Shown: piece by piece, positions 45,441-55,866 of the stretch
Position numbering within the stretch: position 1 is the stretch's first letter
Layout of the letters: the number at the start of each line of letters is the position of its first letter
DNA from: Neisseria elongata subsp. elongata
Lineage (GTDB): Bacteria > Pseudomonadota > Gammaproteobacteria > Burkholderiales > Neisseriaceae
NCBI RefSeq assembly: GCF_900113545.1
Contig: NZ_FOPS01000001.1
Location: 62,001 to 126,000, forward strand
DNA: 64,000 bases
Direction: 5' to 3'
Notes under the pieces: generated by a model
What the model saw: only the letters and a program-made list of their open reading frames with translations
The model's database searches: none
Told to the model about the DNA's origin: nothing
Program-made: the position numbers and the translations under genes

Positions 45441-45468
45441 TTATATTATGTTAATTTAACTAATATAA
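45441..45468. repeat. AT-rich near-perfect palindrome after cysG
   Basis: TTATATTA(T)GTTAA and TTAACTAATATAA make a 13-bp inverted repeat with one bulged T and a 1-base loop. It is all A/T apart from the G and C of the inner GTTAA/TTAAC arms. It could be a transcription terminator, an operator or a cruciform-forming end of an inserted segment. Apart from it, the truncated reading frame at 45503 and a DUS hairpin, 45416-45790 holds nothing else. Confidence 0.55.
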
Positions 45469-45502
45469 CATTTTGTAAAATGATTTTTTCTAAGATGCCT
45501 CA

Positions 45503-45625
45503 TTACCCATTAACCAGGCAGTATACTTCCAACTTCCAATGTGCCGCGTCGAAGCCGTCGGGCAACATGGCCTGCGGGTCGGGAAAGTTTTGCGGGTTCC
45601 AAAGGTAGACGGGGTTGAGGGACAT
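45503..45625 (-). pseudogene. Truncated or very small gene of 40 codons
   Basis: A good RBS (AGAAAGG) precedes an ATG at 45625 and a frame reading MSLNPVYLWNPQNFPDPQA, then MLPDGFDAAHWKLEVYCLVNG and a stop. The composition looks like the start of a real protein, and the stop falls at the junction with AT-rich sequence. This suggests a gene whose 3' part was deleted or replaced. Family unknown. Confidence 0.45.
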
Positions 45626-45738
45626 GGGTGTGCCTTTCTTTCGGTGGTTTTTAAAGTGGGGGTCGGGCGGGATGCCCGACCTGTTATTGCGGTTTTACTG
45701 TTTTTTAAAAAGCTGCCAGCTTTGGTAAAGGTCGACTT

Positions 45739-45768
45739 GGCCGTCTGAATCTGCTTTCAGACGGCCTC
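45739..45768 (-). terminator. DUS-pair terminator after rluE
   Basis: GGCCGTCTGAA pairs with TTCAGACGGCC, 23 bases past the rluE stop codon. Confidence 0.75.
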
Positions 45769-45790
45769 TTTCCCTGTATTTCCTGATTGA

Positions 45791-46351
45791 TTACGGCAAG
45801 GATTCGCTGTAACGCCATTCTCCCAAGCCGAGTTGTTCGTCAAACAGGTTCAGACGGCCTATGGCTACGCGGATTAGGCGCAGGCAGGGATAGCCGGCTT
45901 TGGCGGTCATGCGGCGGACTTGGCGATTTTTGCCTTCGCTGATTTTGATTTCCAGCCAAAAATCAGGCACGGTTTTTCTGACGCGCACGGGCGGGTTGCG
46001 CGGCCATAATCCGCCGGTTTCTTCCTCGGACAGCAGCCGGATTTTGGCCGGACGGGCGGTAAAGTCGCCTAAGTCCATCGGGCGTTGCAGCAGTTGCAGT
46101 TTGTCAGTGTCCGGTATGCCTTCGAGTTGCGCCCAGTAGGTTTTTTCTACTTTGAAGCGGGGCTGGGTAATCCTTGCCTGCAATTGCCCGTCATTGGTCA
46201 ACAGCAGCAGGCCTTCGCTGTCGGTATCCAGGCGGCCTGCGGGATAAAAACCGGGCGCGTCTATGTGGTCTTTCAGGCTCGGATGCTTTTCATGCGGGCT
46301 GAACTGGCAGATAACGCCGCAGGGTTTGTTGAAGATAATCAGGGAGTTCAT
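45791..46351 (-). CDS. rluE: 23S rRNA pseudouridine synthase E-type
   Basis: This RsuA/RluB/RluE-type enzyme converts a uridine of 23S rRNA to pseudouridine. It has 186 residues. The catalytic Asp lies in PAGRLDTDSEGLLLLTNDG, with FNKPCGVICQF at the start and GKNRQVRRMTAKAGYPCLRLIRVAIG at the end. The N-terminal S4 domain is missing, as in RluE. A DUS core is present inside the 3' end near 45850. It lies 13 bases downstream of rph on the same strand. Confidence 0.88.
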   Translation of the reverse strand: MNSLIIFNKPCGVICQFSPHEKHPSLKDHIDAPGFYPAGRLDTDSEGLLLLTNDGQLQARITQPRFKVEKTYWAQLEGIPDTDKLQLLQRPMDLGDFTARPAKIRLLSEEETGGLWPRNPPVRVRKTVPDFWLEIKISEGKNRQVRRMTAKAGYPCLRLIRVAIGRLNLFDEQLGLGEWRYSESLP

Positions 46352-46364
46352 GTTTCAGATGGCC

Positions 46365-47093
46365 TTAGGCTTCAGCCAGTGCGCGTTGCTGCAGGGCAGA
46401 CAGTTCGGCAATGCCTTTTTGCGCCAGTTTGATGAGTTCGGCCAGTTCGTCGAAATCAAACGGCGCGCCTTCTGCCGTGCCTTGGATTTCGATGATTTTG
46501 CCTTCGCCGTTCATCACGACGTTGATGTCGCTGTCGCAGCCGGAATCTTCGGGATAATCCAAATCCAGCAGCGGCACGCCGTTTACGATGCCGACCGATA
46601 CGGCGGCAATGCTGCCGGTCAGCGGGTTTTCGGCAATCAGGCCGTCTGAAAGCAGTTTTTTCACGGCCAATACCAAAGCGACGTATGCGCCGCTTATCGA
46701 TGCGGTGCGCGTGCCGCCGTCGGCCTGTATCACGTCGCAATCTATCAGTATCTGCCTTTCGCCCAGTTTGGCCATGTCCACCGCCGCGCGCAATGAACGG
46801 CCGATCAGGCGTTGGATTTCCTGCGTGCGCCCGCCCTGCTTTCCGGCTGCCGCCTCGCGCCGCATCCGTGTGGCGGTGGACGCGGGCAGCATGCCGTATT
46901 CGGCGGTTACCCAGCCCTGCCCTTTGCCACGCAAAAACGGCGGTACGTTTTCGTCTATGCTGGCGGTGCAGATGACTTTGGTGTTGCCGCATTCGATTAA
47001 AACCGAGCCGTCGGCGTGCGGCAGGAAATGAGGGGTGATTTTGACGGCGCGTAAAGCGTCGGCGGCGCGGGATGTGCGGGTATAGCCGGTCAT
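46365..47093 (-). CDS. rph: Ribonuclease PH
   Basis: RNase PH trims tRNA 3' ends by phosphorolysis. It has 242 residues. The phosphate- and substrate-binding parts are [53 protein letters not shown] and [28 protein letters not shown] core near 46642 encodes LSDGL. It shares a divergent promoter region with yicC. Confidence 0.95.
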   Translation of the reverse strand: MTGYTRTSRAADALRAVKITPHFLPHADGSVLIECGNTKVICTASIDENVPPFLRGKGQGWVTAEYGMLPASTATRMRREAAAGKQGGRTQEIQRLIGRSLRAAVDMAKLGERQILIDCDVIQADGGTRTASISGAYVALVLAVKKLLSDGLIAENPLTGSIAAVSVGIVNGVPLLDLDYPEDSGCDSDINVVMNGEGKIIEIQGTAEGAPFDFDELAELIKLAQKGIAELSALQQRALAEA

Positions 47094-47124
47094 GCTGGGG
47101 TGTCCTGTCTGTTGAAAAATGAAA

Positions 47125-47151
47125 ATTATAACACTGCGGATGTGTTATATT
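47125..47151. promoter_or_regulatory. Divergent rph/yicC promoter region with inverted repeat
   Basis: Arms TATAACAC (47127-47134) and GTGTTATA (47142-47149) are perfect 8-base inverted repeats around TGCGGAT. On the minus strand TATAAT (47130-47125) is a likely rph -10. On the plus strand TATATT (47146-47151) is a likely yicC -10. A regulator bound here would act on both genes, or the symmetry may simply reflect the two -10 boxes. Confidence 0.45.
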
Positions 47152-47189
47152 GCCCCTGCTTTCACTCGTAACCAGAAACGGAGTAAAAC

Positions 47190-48062
47190 ATGACGATTCA
47201 CAGTATGACCGGCTTTGCCAATGCGGCCGGCGAATGCGGCGGCAAGCGCATCAACCTCGACATCCGCGCGGTAAACCACCGCTATTTGGACGTGCAGTTC
47301 AAAATGCCCGACGACCTGCGCCATTTGGAAGGCAGCCTGCGCGAAATCATCGCCGCCTCCGCCGTGCGCGGGAAAATCGAATGCCGCATCCAGATTCAGG
47401 CTTTGGAAAACGGGGCGGCCGAACTGCACGTCAATCAGGATTTGGCGGCCGAACTGGCGGCTTTAAACGAAAAATGGCGCAAACAGTTCGACGGCTTGGG
47501 CAAGCTGACGGTGGCCGATATTTTGCGCTTCCCCGGCGTGCTGGTCAGCCAGGCCGAAGATCAGGAAACGTTTGCGCTGGCCGTGCAAAACCTTTTATCC
47601 GATGCGGTTAAGGATTTTTCCGCCGCCCGCGCACGCGAGGGGGAAAAGCTTCAGGCACATATCTTGGAGCGGCTGGAGGCGATGGACGGCATTGTGGATG
47701 CGCTGTCCGAACTGTTTCCGCACTTATTGCAGGCGCATTTGGACAAGGCGCGCGCCCGTTTGGCCGAAGCGGTGGAAAATATCGACGAAGACCGTCTGAA
47801 GCAGGAATTCGCGCTTTATATGCAGAAAGCCGACGTGGACGAAGAATTCAGCCGTCTGAAAACGCATATCGCCGAAGTCCGCCGCATCGTTACCGAGCAA
47901 AAAGGCGGCGTCGGCAAACGCTTGGACTTCCTGATGCAGGAATTGAACCGCGAAGCCAACACATTGGGCAGCAAGGCAATTGCCGCCGAATGCACGCAGG
48001 CTTCGGTTGAATTGAAAGTGTTAATCGAGCAGATGCGCGAACAGGTGCAGAATATCGAATAA
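47190..48062 (+). CDS. yicC: YicC/YloC family endoribonuclease-like protein
   Basis: YicC proteins are ribonuclease-linked factors that affect small-RNA turnover in E. coli. This one has 290 residues. The YicC N-terminal signature is IHSMTGFANAAGECGGKRINLDIRAVNHRYLDVQFKMPDDLRHLE. The DUF1732 C-terminal part is QEFALYMQKADVDEEFSRLKTHIAEVRRIVTEQKGGVGKRLDFLMQELNREANTLGSKA. The start at 47190 follows GGAG. Confidence 0.92.
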   Translation: MTIHSMTGFANAAGECGGKRINLDIRAVNHRYLDVQFKMPDDLRHLEGSLREIIAASAVRGKIECRIQIQALENGAAELHVNQDLAAELAALNEKWRKQFDGLGKLTVADILRFPGVLVSQAEDQETFALAVQNLLSDAVKDFSAARAREGEKLQAHILERLEAMDGIVDALSELFPHLLQAHLDKARARLAEAVENIDEDRLKQEFALYMQKADVDEEFSRLKTHIAEVRRIVTEQKGGVGKRLDFLMQELNREANTLGSKAIAAECTQASVELKVLIEQMREQVQNIE

Positions 48063-48075
48063 GCCCCCCCTGCCC

Positions 48076-48121
48076 GCTTTCAGACGGCCTCAGACCGCTT
48101 TTGAGGCCGTCTGAAAAAAGC
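48076..48121 (+). terminator. DUS-pair terminator after yicC
   Basis: GCTTTCAGACGGCCTCA pairs with TTGAGGCCGTCTGAAAAAAGC in the outward order. Confidence 0.75.
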
Positions 48122-48153
48122 GGCTGGAAACGATGAAACCGATAAGATAAAGT

Positions 48154-48807
48154 ATGCAGAAAATCAAAATCTGGGATTTGCCCGTCCGCGTTTTCCATTG
48201 GACGCTGACCGCCGCCCTCGCCTTCATGTGGTTCAGCGCGAAAACCGGCGGCAGCTGGATGGCTTGGCATTTGCGCGTCGGCCTGCTGGTGGCCGCGCTG
48301 CTGGTTTTCCGCCTGTGCTGGGGCATTTGGGGCAGCGACACGGCGCGTTTTGCCCGTTTTTTCCGCCCCCTGCAAATCGGCAGCTATCTGCGCGGCACTT
48401 GGGACAAACAGGCGCATCCCGGGCATAACCCGCTGGGCGCGCTGATGGTGGCCGCCCTGTTGGCCGCCGTGCTTTTCCAAGTGCTGACCGGCCTGTTTGC
48501 CGCCGATGAAAACACTTTCCTTTACCACGGTTATCTGAACGGCCGGCTGGAAAACGGCGGCGAAACCTTCCGCCGCATCCATGTAAATTTTTTCAACCTG
48601 CTGGCTCTGCTGGCCGGGCTGCATATCGCGGCCGTCTTGTTTTACCGCTTGTTTAAAAAGCAGGATTTGATTACGCCGATGATAACCGGCCTGAAAGAAT
48701 GGCAGGGCAACGAGCCACCCCTGCGTTTTGCCGGAATCGGCGCGTTTTTTGCCGCGCTCGCCGTTGCCGCAGCGGCCGTCTGCCTGATTTGGCTGCTTCG
48801 AAAGTAA
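48154..48807 (+). CDS. Cytochrome b561-type membrane protein
   Basis: This 217-residue inner-membrane diheme cytochrome b has about five hydrophobic segments. Candidate heme-ligand histidines are in RVFHWTLTA, MAWHLRVG, RRIHVNFFN and GLHIAAVLF, the usual b561 pattern. It can pass electrons between quinol and periplasmic partners; the partner is not known. It is a single gene converging on queA at a DUS terminator. Confidence 0.82.
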   Translation: MQKIKIWDLPVRVFHWTLTAALAFMWFSAKTGGSWMAWHLRVGLLVAALLVFRLCWGIWGSDTARFARFFRPLQIGSYLRGTWDKQAHPGHNPLGALMVAALLAAVLFQVLTGLFAADENTFLYHGYLNGRLENGGETFRRIHVNFFNLLALLAGLHIAAVLFYRLFKKQDLITPMITGLKEWQGNEPPLRFAGIGAFFAALAVAAAAVCLIWLLRK

Positions 48808-48817
48808 GCGGGGAAAC

Positions 48818-48855
48818 AAAAGGCCGTCTGAAACTGTTTCAGACGGCCTTTTTTC
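48818..48855. terminator. DUS-pair terminator between convergent b561 and queA
   Basis: AAAAGGCCGTCTGAAAC pairs with GTTTCAGACGGCCTTTTTT in a bidirectional layout. Confidence 0.8.
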
Positions 48856-48860
48856 ATCCA

Positions 48861-49904
48861 TCACAGGGATTCCGCATCATCCTTGCGCCCGAGCAGCATT
48901 GCGTCGCCGTAGCTGAAGAAACGGTATTCTTTTGCCACGGCGTGGCGGTAAACCGCCCGGATTTCCTCAATGCCGGAAAACGCGCTGACCAGCATTAGAA
49001 GCGTCGATTTCGGCAGGTGGAAATTGGTAATCAAACGGTCGGCAACGCGGAAACGGTAGCCCGGCGTGATGAAAATATCGGTATCGCCCCGCCCTGCTTT
49101 CAGACGGCCTGTTTCCCGCGCGGCCGATTCCAGCGCGCGCATAGAGGTGGTGCCGACCGCCCAGACTTTTGTCCCCTCCGCCTTCGCCGCCTCCACCGCC
49201 GCCACTGTTTCGGGCGGCACGTCGTACCATTCGCTGTGCATTTTGTGTTCGGCGATGTTCTCCGTCCGCACCGGCTGGAACGTGCCGGCACCGACATGCA
49301 GCGTTACCTCCGCCAGGCGCACGCCTTTGGCTTTGAGTTCCGCCAGCAGCGTATCGGTGAAGTGCAGGCCTGCGGTAGGCGCGGCCACTGCGCCTTGGTG
49401 TTTGGCGTACACGGTTTGGTAGCGGCTCTCGTCGTCGCCGTTGGCCGCCCGTTCGATATAGGGCGGCAGCGGCAGCCGGCCGTGCTGCTCGAGGAGGCGG
49501 TAAACCGTTTCTTCTCCGTCGAAATGCAGGCGGAAGAGTTCGCCTTCGCGCGCCGTCATTTCCGCCCCTATCCCGCCGTCGAACAGCAGCCGCGTGCCGG
49601 GTTTGGGCGATTTTGAAGAACGGATGTGCGCCAACGCGGTGTGCGCGTCCAATACCCGTTCGATGAGGGCTTCGATTTTTCCACCGCTGGCTTTTTGGCC
49701 GAACAGGCGCGCCTTCATGACTTTGGTGTTGTTGAACACCAATACGTCGCCTCTGCCTGCAAGCTGCGGCAGGACGGAAAACATTTCGTCACGCAAGGGT
49801 TGGCCGGGCAACGCCGACAGCAGCCGGCTTGCGCCGCGTTCGGCGGGCGGTTGTTGGGCAATCAGGTGTTCGGGAAGGTCGAAATCGAAATCGGAAAGCT
49901 GCAT
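48861..49904 (-). CDS. queA: S-adenosylmethionine:tRNA ribosyltransferase-isomerase
   Basis: QueA transfers and isomerises the ribosyl moiety of SAM to 7-aminomethyl-7-deazaguanine in tRNA, giving epoxyqueuosine. It has 347 residues. Signature parts are [72 protein letters not shown] and [10 protein letters not shown]. The pathway is joined elsewhere in the window by queF and the preQ1 switch. A DUS lies inside near 49099. Confidence 0.96.
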   Translation of the reverse strand: MQLSDFDFDLPEHLIAQQPPAERGASRLLSALPGQPLRDEMFSVLPQLAGRGDVLVFNNTKVMKARLFGQKASGGKIEALIERVLDAHTALAHIRSSKSPKPGTRLLFDGGIGAEMTAREGELFRLHFDGEETVYRLLEQHGRLPLPPYIERAANGDDESRYQTVYAKHQGAVAAPTAGLHFTDTLLAELKAKGVRLAEVTLHVGAGTFQPVRTENIAEHKMHSEWYDVPPETVAAVEAAKAEGTKVWAVGTTSMRALESAARETGRLKAGRGDTDIFITPGYRFRVADRLITNFHLPKSTLLMLVSAFSGIEEIRAVYRHAVAKEYRFFSYGDAMLLGRKDDAESL

Positions 49905-50036
49905 GAGATGGAGGCCGTCTGAAAAAAGCGGGCATTATATCCTTTTCAGACGGCCTCTGCCGCCGTTTCCACCTGCACAAACGGGCGCGTATGCCGTAAA
50001 ATAAACGGCACACAAACCTGCCCGAAAGGAACTGCC

Positions 50037-50231
50037 ATGAGCAACCCGAATCAAGAAACCGTAACCATTACCCCGCACGACCTGCCCCTGCATTGCAGCG
50101 GCCCGCGCAACGAAACTTGGAACGGCCACCCGCGCGTTTTCCTGCCCATCCAATCCAACGGCACCATCGAGTGCCCCTATTGCAGCACTATTTACAAGCT
50201 GGAAGGCGAAATCAAACCGCACGGTTATTGA
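50037..50231 (+). CDS. Zinc-finger domain protein (zf-CHCC)
   Basis: This 64-residue protein is a zf-CHCC domain related to mitochondrial complex I subunit NDUFS6. It shows LHCSGPRNETWNGHPRVFLPI, then TIECPYCSTIYKLEG. The zinc ligands Cys, His and CxxC are all present. Such small proteins are common in beta-proteobacteria and their role is unknown. Confidence 0.88.
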   Translation: MSNPNQETVTITPHDLPLHCSGPRNETWNGHPRVFLPIQSNGTIECPYCSTIYKLEGEIKPHGY

Positions 50232-50250
50232 GTTTTGCCGCCGATATGGC

Positions 50251-50285
50251 AAACAGGCCGTCTGAATGCTTCAGACGGCCTGTTT
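50251..50285. terminator. DUS-pair terminator between convergent genes
   Basis: AAACAGGCCGTCTGAA pairs with TTCAGACGGCCTGTTT with almost no loop. Confidence 0.75.
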
Positions 50286-50301
50286 GTTAAGGGCGGGTTA
50301 C

Positions 50302-51123
50302 TCAGCGGTAGCCGGTTTGGACACCATCGCTTTCTATCGGTTCGAACCATATATCGCGGTAGGCGGCATAGGTGGTGAGATAAGACACCATCGAAAAGAA
50401 CAGCCATACGGCGACAAAAATATAGGTAACCGCCTTACTCGGAATATTGCCGAGCAGCCGGCCAAGCAGCCAAAATGCCGCCGCCATCAGCAATCCCTGC
50501 GTGATGGCGGACAAAGTCAGCGGCAGGATGTTTTTGAAGCTGGCTTTGACGCTTTGGATAATGGCGGCCATCGGCGTTTCGTCCTGGATAAACACCAATA
50601 CCGGTGCAAAGCCCAATAATTGCTGAACGGTTAAAAACCACAATAAAAACATAAAAATATCGGCCATTCCGCTGAGTGGGTTCCACAAACCCAAAGCCCC
50701 CGCTATGCCGTAAAGCAGATACCCCCATGCGGCGGCGGCAAAGAACAGCAAAATCAGCAGCAGAATGAATTCGAATACCTTGCTTTCCAAAATCAAAAAC
50801 ATCTGGCCGATACCGGGCGGGCGTTCCTCATGCTCCTGTATCGAAGCCGCCATCAAAAGCCCGCCTGCCTTGAACAGCATATATATGGCCAGCAGTACCA
50901 ATCCGGCAATAAAGAGATGCTGCGCCAAAGAAGTCAGCGCCCATTCGCAGGCCAGCAAAATAAAGGCAATCCTCATCCACGACAGCGGGTATTCGCGGAA
51001 CAGAAAAAAACCCTCCATAATCCATTCCACGCCGCGGACGATACTGCGGGACGCGGGTTCGTCCAACAGCCGTTCATCCATTTCCCCCGACGGCTCTGCG
51101 TGGAAAAAAACATCATTTCCCAT
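50302..51123 (-). CDS. BPSS1780-family polytopic membrane protein
   Basis: This 273-residue inner-membrane protein has about six hydrophobic segments (MRIAFILLACEWALTSLAQHLF, AGLVLLAIYMLFKAGGLLM, FEFILLLILLFFAAAAWGYLLY, IFMFLLWFLTVQQLLGFAPVLVF and others). It matches BPSS1780-type proteins by layout; the N-terminal MGNDVFFHAEPSGEMDERLLDEPASR is cytosolic and acidic. No function has been shown. It is a single gene. Confidence 0.75.
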   Translation of the reverse strand: MGNDVFFHAEPSGEMDERLLDEPASRSIVRGVEWIMEGFFLFREYPLSWMRIAFILLACEWALTSLAQHLFIAGLVLLAIYMLFKAGGLLMAASIQEHEERPPGIGQMFLILESKVFEFILLLILLFFAAAAWGYLLYGIAGALGLWNPLSGMADIFMFLLWFLTVQQLLGFAPVLVFIQDETPMAAIIQSVKASFKNILPLTLSAITQGLLMAAAFWLLGRLLGNIPSKAVTYIFVAVWLFFSMVSYLTTYAAYRDIWFEPIESDGVQTGYR

Positions 51124-51354
51124 ATTTATTTCCTATTCAGTCAAACAGATGTAATAAAATTGCGGCGCATATTAGCATAATTTAACCTTAATTAGATATT
51201 TTTCACTTTCAGACGGCCTCCCCCGTTCCGAACAACGGACAGCAACGGCGGCGCAGACAAACTTGTTTTCCAAGCAAGGCTGCAAGGCAAGGCCGTATAC
51301 CCGTCCTTCCATTTCACTATACAATATCGCGCAACACAAAAACGCCCTACCACC

Positions 51355-52374
51355 ATGTCCAAAAAAATCCTCATCATCACCCCGAGCTGGATCGGCGACT
51401 GCGTCATGACCCAGCCGCTTTACCGCCGCCTGCACGAACTCCATCCCGGCTGCACCATAGACGCATTCGCGCCCAAATGGTCGATGGCGGTGTTCGAGCG
51501 CATGCCCGAAATCAGCCGCGTTATTGAAAACCCGTTCGGACACGGCGCGTTAGAGCTGAAAAAACGCTGGCGCATCGGGCGCGAACTGGGCAAACAAGGT
51601 TACGACCAAGTCATCGTCCTGCCCGGCTCGCTCAAATCCGCCCTCATCGCCTTCGCCACCGGCATCAAACAGCGCACCGGCTACGTCGGCGAATCGCGCT
51701 ACCTGCTGCTCAACGACATCCGCAAACTCGACAAAGCCGCCCTGACCCTGATGGTTGACCGCTACACCGCCCTCGCCCATCCGACGCAGGCGGACTTCAA
51801 CGGACATTCCGATAACCCGCGCTTCACCATTTCCCCCGAAAGCCGCGCCGCCGCGCTTGCCAAATACGGCTTGGACACCGACAAACCCGTTCTCGCCTTC
51901 TGCCCGGGCGCGGAATACGGCCCCGCCAAACGCTGGCCCGCGCGCCATTTCGCCGAACTCGGCCGCCGCTATCTGGCGGAAGGCTGGCAGGTTTGGCTGT
52001 TCGGCTCACAAAAAGATTTCGACATCGCCGAAGAAATCAACCGACTTTCAGACGGCCTCTGCACCAACCTTTGCGGCAAAACCAACCTTTCCGAAGCGAT
52101 TGACCTGCTTTCCTGCGCCGACACCGTCGTCTCCAACGACAGCGGCCTGATGCACCTTGCCGCCGCTCTCGACCGCAAACTCGTTGCCGCCTACGGCTCG
52201 TCCAGCCCCGACCACACCCCGCCCTTGAGCCCAAAAGCCAAAATAGTCAGCCTGCACCTCGAATGCTCGCCCTGCTTCAAGCGGGAATGCCCGTTGGGAC
52301 ACACCGACTGCCTGAACAAACTCACGCCGGACATGGTTCAAAAAGCGGCGGAGGAATTGGCGCAAACGGAATAA
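51355..52374 (+). CDS. waaF: ADP-heptose:LOS heptosyltransferase II
   Basis: WaaF (RfaF) adds the second heptose to the lipooligosaccharide inner core in the cytoplasm. It has 339 residues as a GT9 enzyme. Features are ILIITPSWIGDCVMTQPLYRRLHELHPGC, AFCPGAEYGPAKRWPARHFAEL, VSNDSGLMHLAAALDRKLVAAYGSSSPDHTPP and CSPCFKRECPLGHTDCL. A DUS core is embedded at 52047. It is a single gene ending near hisZ. Confidence 0.94.
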   Translation: MSKKILIITPSWIGDCVMTQPLYRRLHELHPGCTIDAFAPKWSMAVFERMPEISRVIENPFGHGALELKKRWRIGRELGKQGYDQVIVLPGSLKSALIAFATGIKQRTGYVGESRYLLLNDIRKLDKAALTLMVDRYTALAHPTQADFNGHSDNPRFTISPESRAAALAKYGLDTDKPVLAFCPGAEYGPAKRWPARHFAELGRRYLAEGWQVWLFGSQKDFDIAEEINRLSDGLCTNLCGKTNLSEAIDLLSCADTVVSNDSGLMHLAAALDRKLVAAYGSSSPDHTPPLSPKAKIVSLHLECSPCFKRECPLGHTDCLNKLTPDMVQKAAEELAQTE

Positions 52375-52531
52375 ACGGCATATCTGCGGCCTGAGGCACG
52401 GCTAAATTTCCGGCATGATTCAATCGTCTGCAAAATTTGTTTTTTTATGTTAAAGTGCGGCTTTAAAAACTCCGACAGACGCACGGATTCAGGCGGTTTG
52501 CCCTGCCTCCGGGCGTCGGAAACCAATCATG

Positions 52532-53683
52532 ATGCAGTCTTGGCAACTACCAGAATATATCGCCGATATCCTTCCAAGCGGCGCACGTCAGCTTGAAAGT
52601 GCAAAAGAGAAATTATTGGCATTGTTCCGCTCGCACGGCTACGAACTCGTGCATCCCCCTTTGATGGAGTACAGCGATTCGCTGCTGACCCATATCGATT
52701 CGGGACTGTCCCTGAAAACCATCCGCTTTGTAGACCAAATCAGCGGCCGCCAGCTCGGCATCCGCGCCGACATCACGCCGCAGGTGGCGCGCATCGACGC
52801 CCACCTGCTGTCGGCCAATCAAGGCATCAACCGCCTGTGCTATGCCGGCTCGGTGCTGCACGCCCGTCCGGAAGGCTTCCTCGACAGCCGCGAACCTTTG
52901 CAGGCCGGTGCGGAGCTTTACGGCTTCGACGGCATTGCGGCCGATATCGAAATCATCGGCCTGATGCTGGACAGTTTGGCCTTGGCCGATTTCGGCGACG
53001 TGCTGCTGTCTTTGGGGCATATCGGCGTATTCCGCGCACTGGCCGCGTCGGCCGAACTGTCGCCGCAGCAGGCGGAAACGCTGTTGGCCATGATGCAGGA
53101 CAAAAACGTGGCCACCGTCCGCGGACAGGTGGAAGCCTGGGCTTTGGACGGTATGTGGCGCAAGGCGTTTTCCCTGCTGCCCACACTGTACGGCGGCCGC
53201 GAAATATTGGCGCAGGCGCGGGAAAAACTGCCGGATTTGTCTTTAATCGGCAAAGCATTGGACGAACTGGAAGCCGTCTGCCAAGCCTTCCCGCAACAGG
53301 CGGTCCACATCGATTTGGCCGAATTGCGGGTCGATAACTACCACACCGGCCTACTTTATGCGGCTTACGGCAGCGACGGGCACGATGCGGTGGCACGCGG
53401 CGGACGTTACGACGGCTTGGGCGGATATTTCGGCCGCAGCCGTCCGGCCACCGGCTTCAGCTTCGACTTGCGCAAGTTCCTCGGCCGCCTGCCCCAAGGC
53501 GAACGCCGCCCGGCGATTGCGGTGGCATTGGCCGATGCGGCCGATGCGGCCGAAGAAATTGCCCGTCTGCGTGCCGGGGGTGAAACGGTGGTCGTCGATT
53601 ACGGCATGGAGGCAAACAGCACGCGCGACGGTTCGCGCCGTTTGCTGAAACAGAACGGAAAATGGGTCGTCCTCGGCGATTGA
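52532..53683 (+). CDS. hisZ: ATP phosphoribosyltransferase regulatory subunit
   Basis: HisZ is a paralog of histidyl-tRNA synthetase that activates the short-form HisG in histidine synthesis. It has 383 residues. Parts include PSGARQLESAKEKLLALFRSHGYELVHPPLMEYSDSLLTHIDSGL, GRQLGIRADITPQVARIDAHLLS and VARGGRYDGLGGYFGRSRPATGFSFDL. The start ATG at 52532 is taken because related proteins begin MQxWQLPE; an adjacent ATG at 52529 adds one Met. It is followed by purA, the normal partner. Confidence 0.94.
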   Translation: MQSWQLPEYIADILPSGARQLESAKEKLLALFRSHGYELVHPPLMEYSDSLLTHIDSGLSLKTIRFVDQISGRQLGIRADITPQVARIDAHLLSANQGINRLCYAGSVLHARPEGFLDSREPLQAGAELYGFDGIAADIEIIGLMLDSLALADFGDVLLSLGHIGVFRALAASAELSPQQAETLLAMMQDKNVATVRGQVEAWALDGMWRKAFSLLPTLYGGREILAQAREKLPDLSLIGKALDELEAVCQAFPQQAVHIDLAELRVDNYHTGLLYAAYGSDGHDAVARGGRYDGLGGYFGRSRPATGFSFDLRKFLGRLPQGERRPAIAVALADAADAAEEIARLRAGGETVVVDYGMEANSTRDGSRRLLKQNGKWVVLGD

Positions 53684-53685
53684 GC

Positions 53686-53726
53686 CTTTCAGACGGCCTT
53701 TTAAAAACAGACAGGCCGTCTGAAAG
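53686..53726 (+). terminator. DUS pair after hisZ
   Basis: CTTTCAGACGGCCT pairs with AGGCCGTCTGAAAG around a short A/T spacer. A third copy (53739-53751) follows in the leader of purA. Confidence 0.7.
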
Positions 53727-53754
53727 GCCGCATAAACGTTTCAGACGGCCTTAA

Positions 53755-55086
<1,332 letters not shown>

Positions 55087-55101
55087 ATGGTTTGAACGCC
55101 A

Positions 55102-55147
55102 AGAGGCCGTCTGAAAGCCCTGCATCGGCTTTTCAGACGGCCTTTTT
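55102..55147 (+). terminator. DUS-pair terminator after purA
   Basis: AAGAGGCCGTCTGAAAG pairs with CTTTTCAGACGGCCTTTTT around a loop of about 12 bases. Confidence 0.8.
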
Positions 55148-55215
55148 CTGTTTTTAATCCGCTTTGAATCAGTATGGCAGGGCGAAGCCGTGTTTTTCCG
55201 TTTGCAGTCAATCCG

Positions 55216-55734
55216 CTAAATCGGCAGATAGCCTTGAAAACCGATTTCAGACGGCCTGCCGTGCGGATTCGGTGTCAATATGATGCGGTGTCTGCCGACT
55301 CGGTCGAGAGCAAGCAGGTTGTCTACGTCTTTCAGATTGTCTTTATGTTGTTGGGCATGGCCGGGTAAAAGGGTGTTCAGGGCTTTGGTTTTAGCTTCGA
55401 CAGGATTTGCGGCAGCAAACAGGCCGAATGCGTGCGCTTCCGCAAGCTGTCCGGCCAAATAGCCGCCGACGTTGGCGAAATACAGGCGCGGCGTGTTTTC
55501 AGACGGCCTTTCATCTCCGGCGGGCTGTTCGGAGACGGTAATGTCATAGCCATCCGCCCATTCGACAACCTGCCAGCCGTCGATGTGGATTTTGTCGGCA
55601 TCGCCGAACCATGCGGCCTTTAGCGCGGGGACTGCCTCTTGGTAGTTGTCGCAAACGGCAAATTGGATGTCGTGTACTTCGATATTGGAGCGGCCCGCGT
55701 TGCCGCCGAGATAGAACATATGGAGTTTGGGCAT
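55216..55734 (-). CDS. DUF1543 family protein
   Basis: This 172-residue cytosolic protein belongs to DUF1543. The first half has LHMFYLGGNAGRSNIEVHDIQFAVCDNYQEAVPALKAAWFGDADKIHIDGWQVVEWADGYDI and the second half resembles it (LYFANVGGYLAGQLAEAHAFGLFAAANPVEAKTKALNTLL). This suggests an internal duplication. Two DUS insertions are visible in protein terms (DERPSENTP and GRPSEIGF, nearest the ends). Function unknown. Confidence 0.8.
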   Translation of the reverse strand: MPKLHMFYLGGNAGRSNIEVHDIQFAVCDNYQEAVPALKAAWFGDADKIHIDGWQVVEWADGYDITVSEQPAGDERPSENTPRLYFANVGGYLAGQLAEAHAFGLFAAANPVEAKTKALNTLLPGHAQQHKDNLKDVDNLLALDRVGRHRIILTPNPHGRPSEIGFQGYLPI

Positions 55735-55866
55735 GGCGTGTCTGATTCCGGGCGTTCAGACGGCCTGCCGTCATATTGCACGGATTGATGGAGATAAACA
55801 GGCGGATTATAAGGGATTGCCCTATAATCGCGGCTCTTTATTTTTTATTTTCAGACGGCCTCCATC

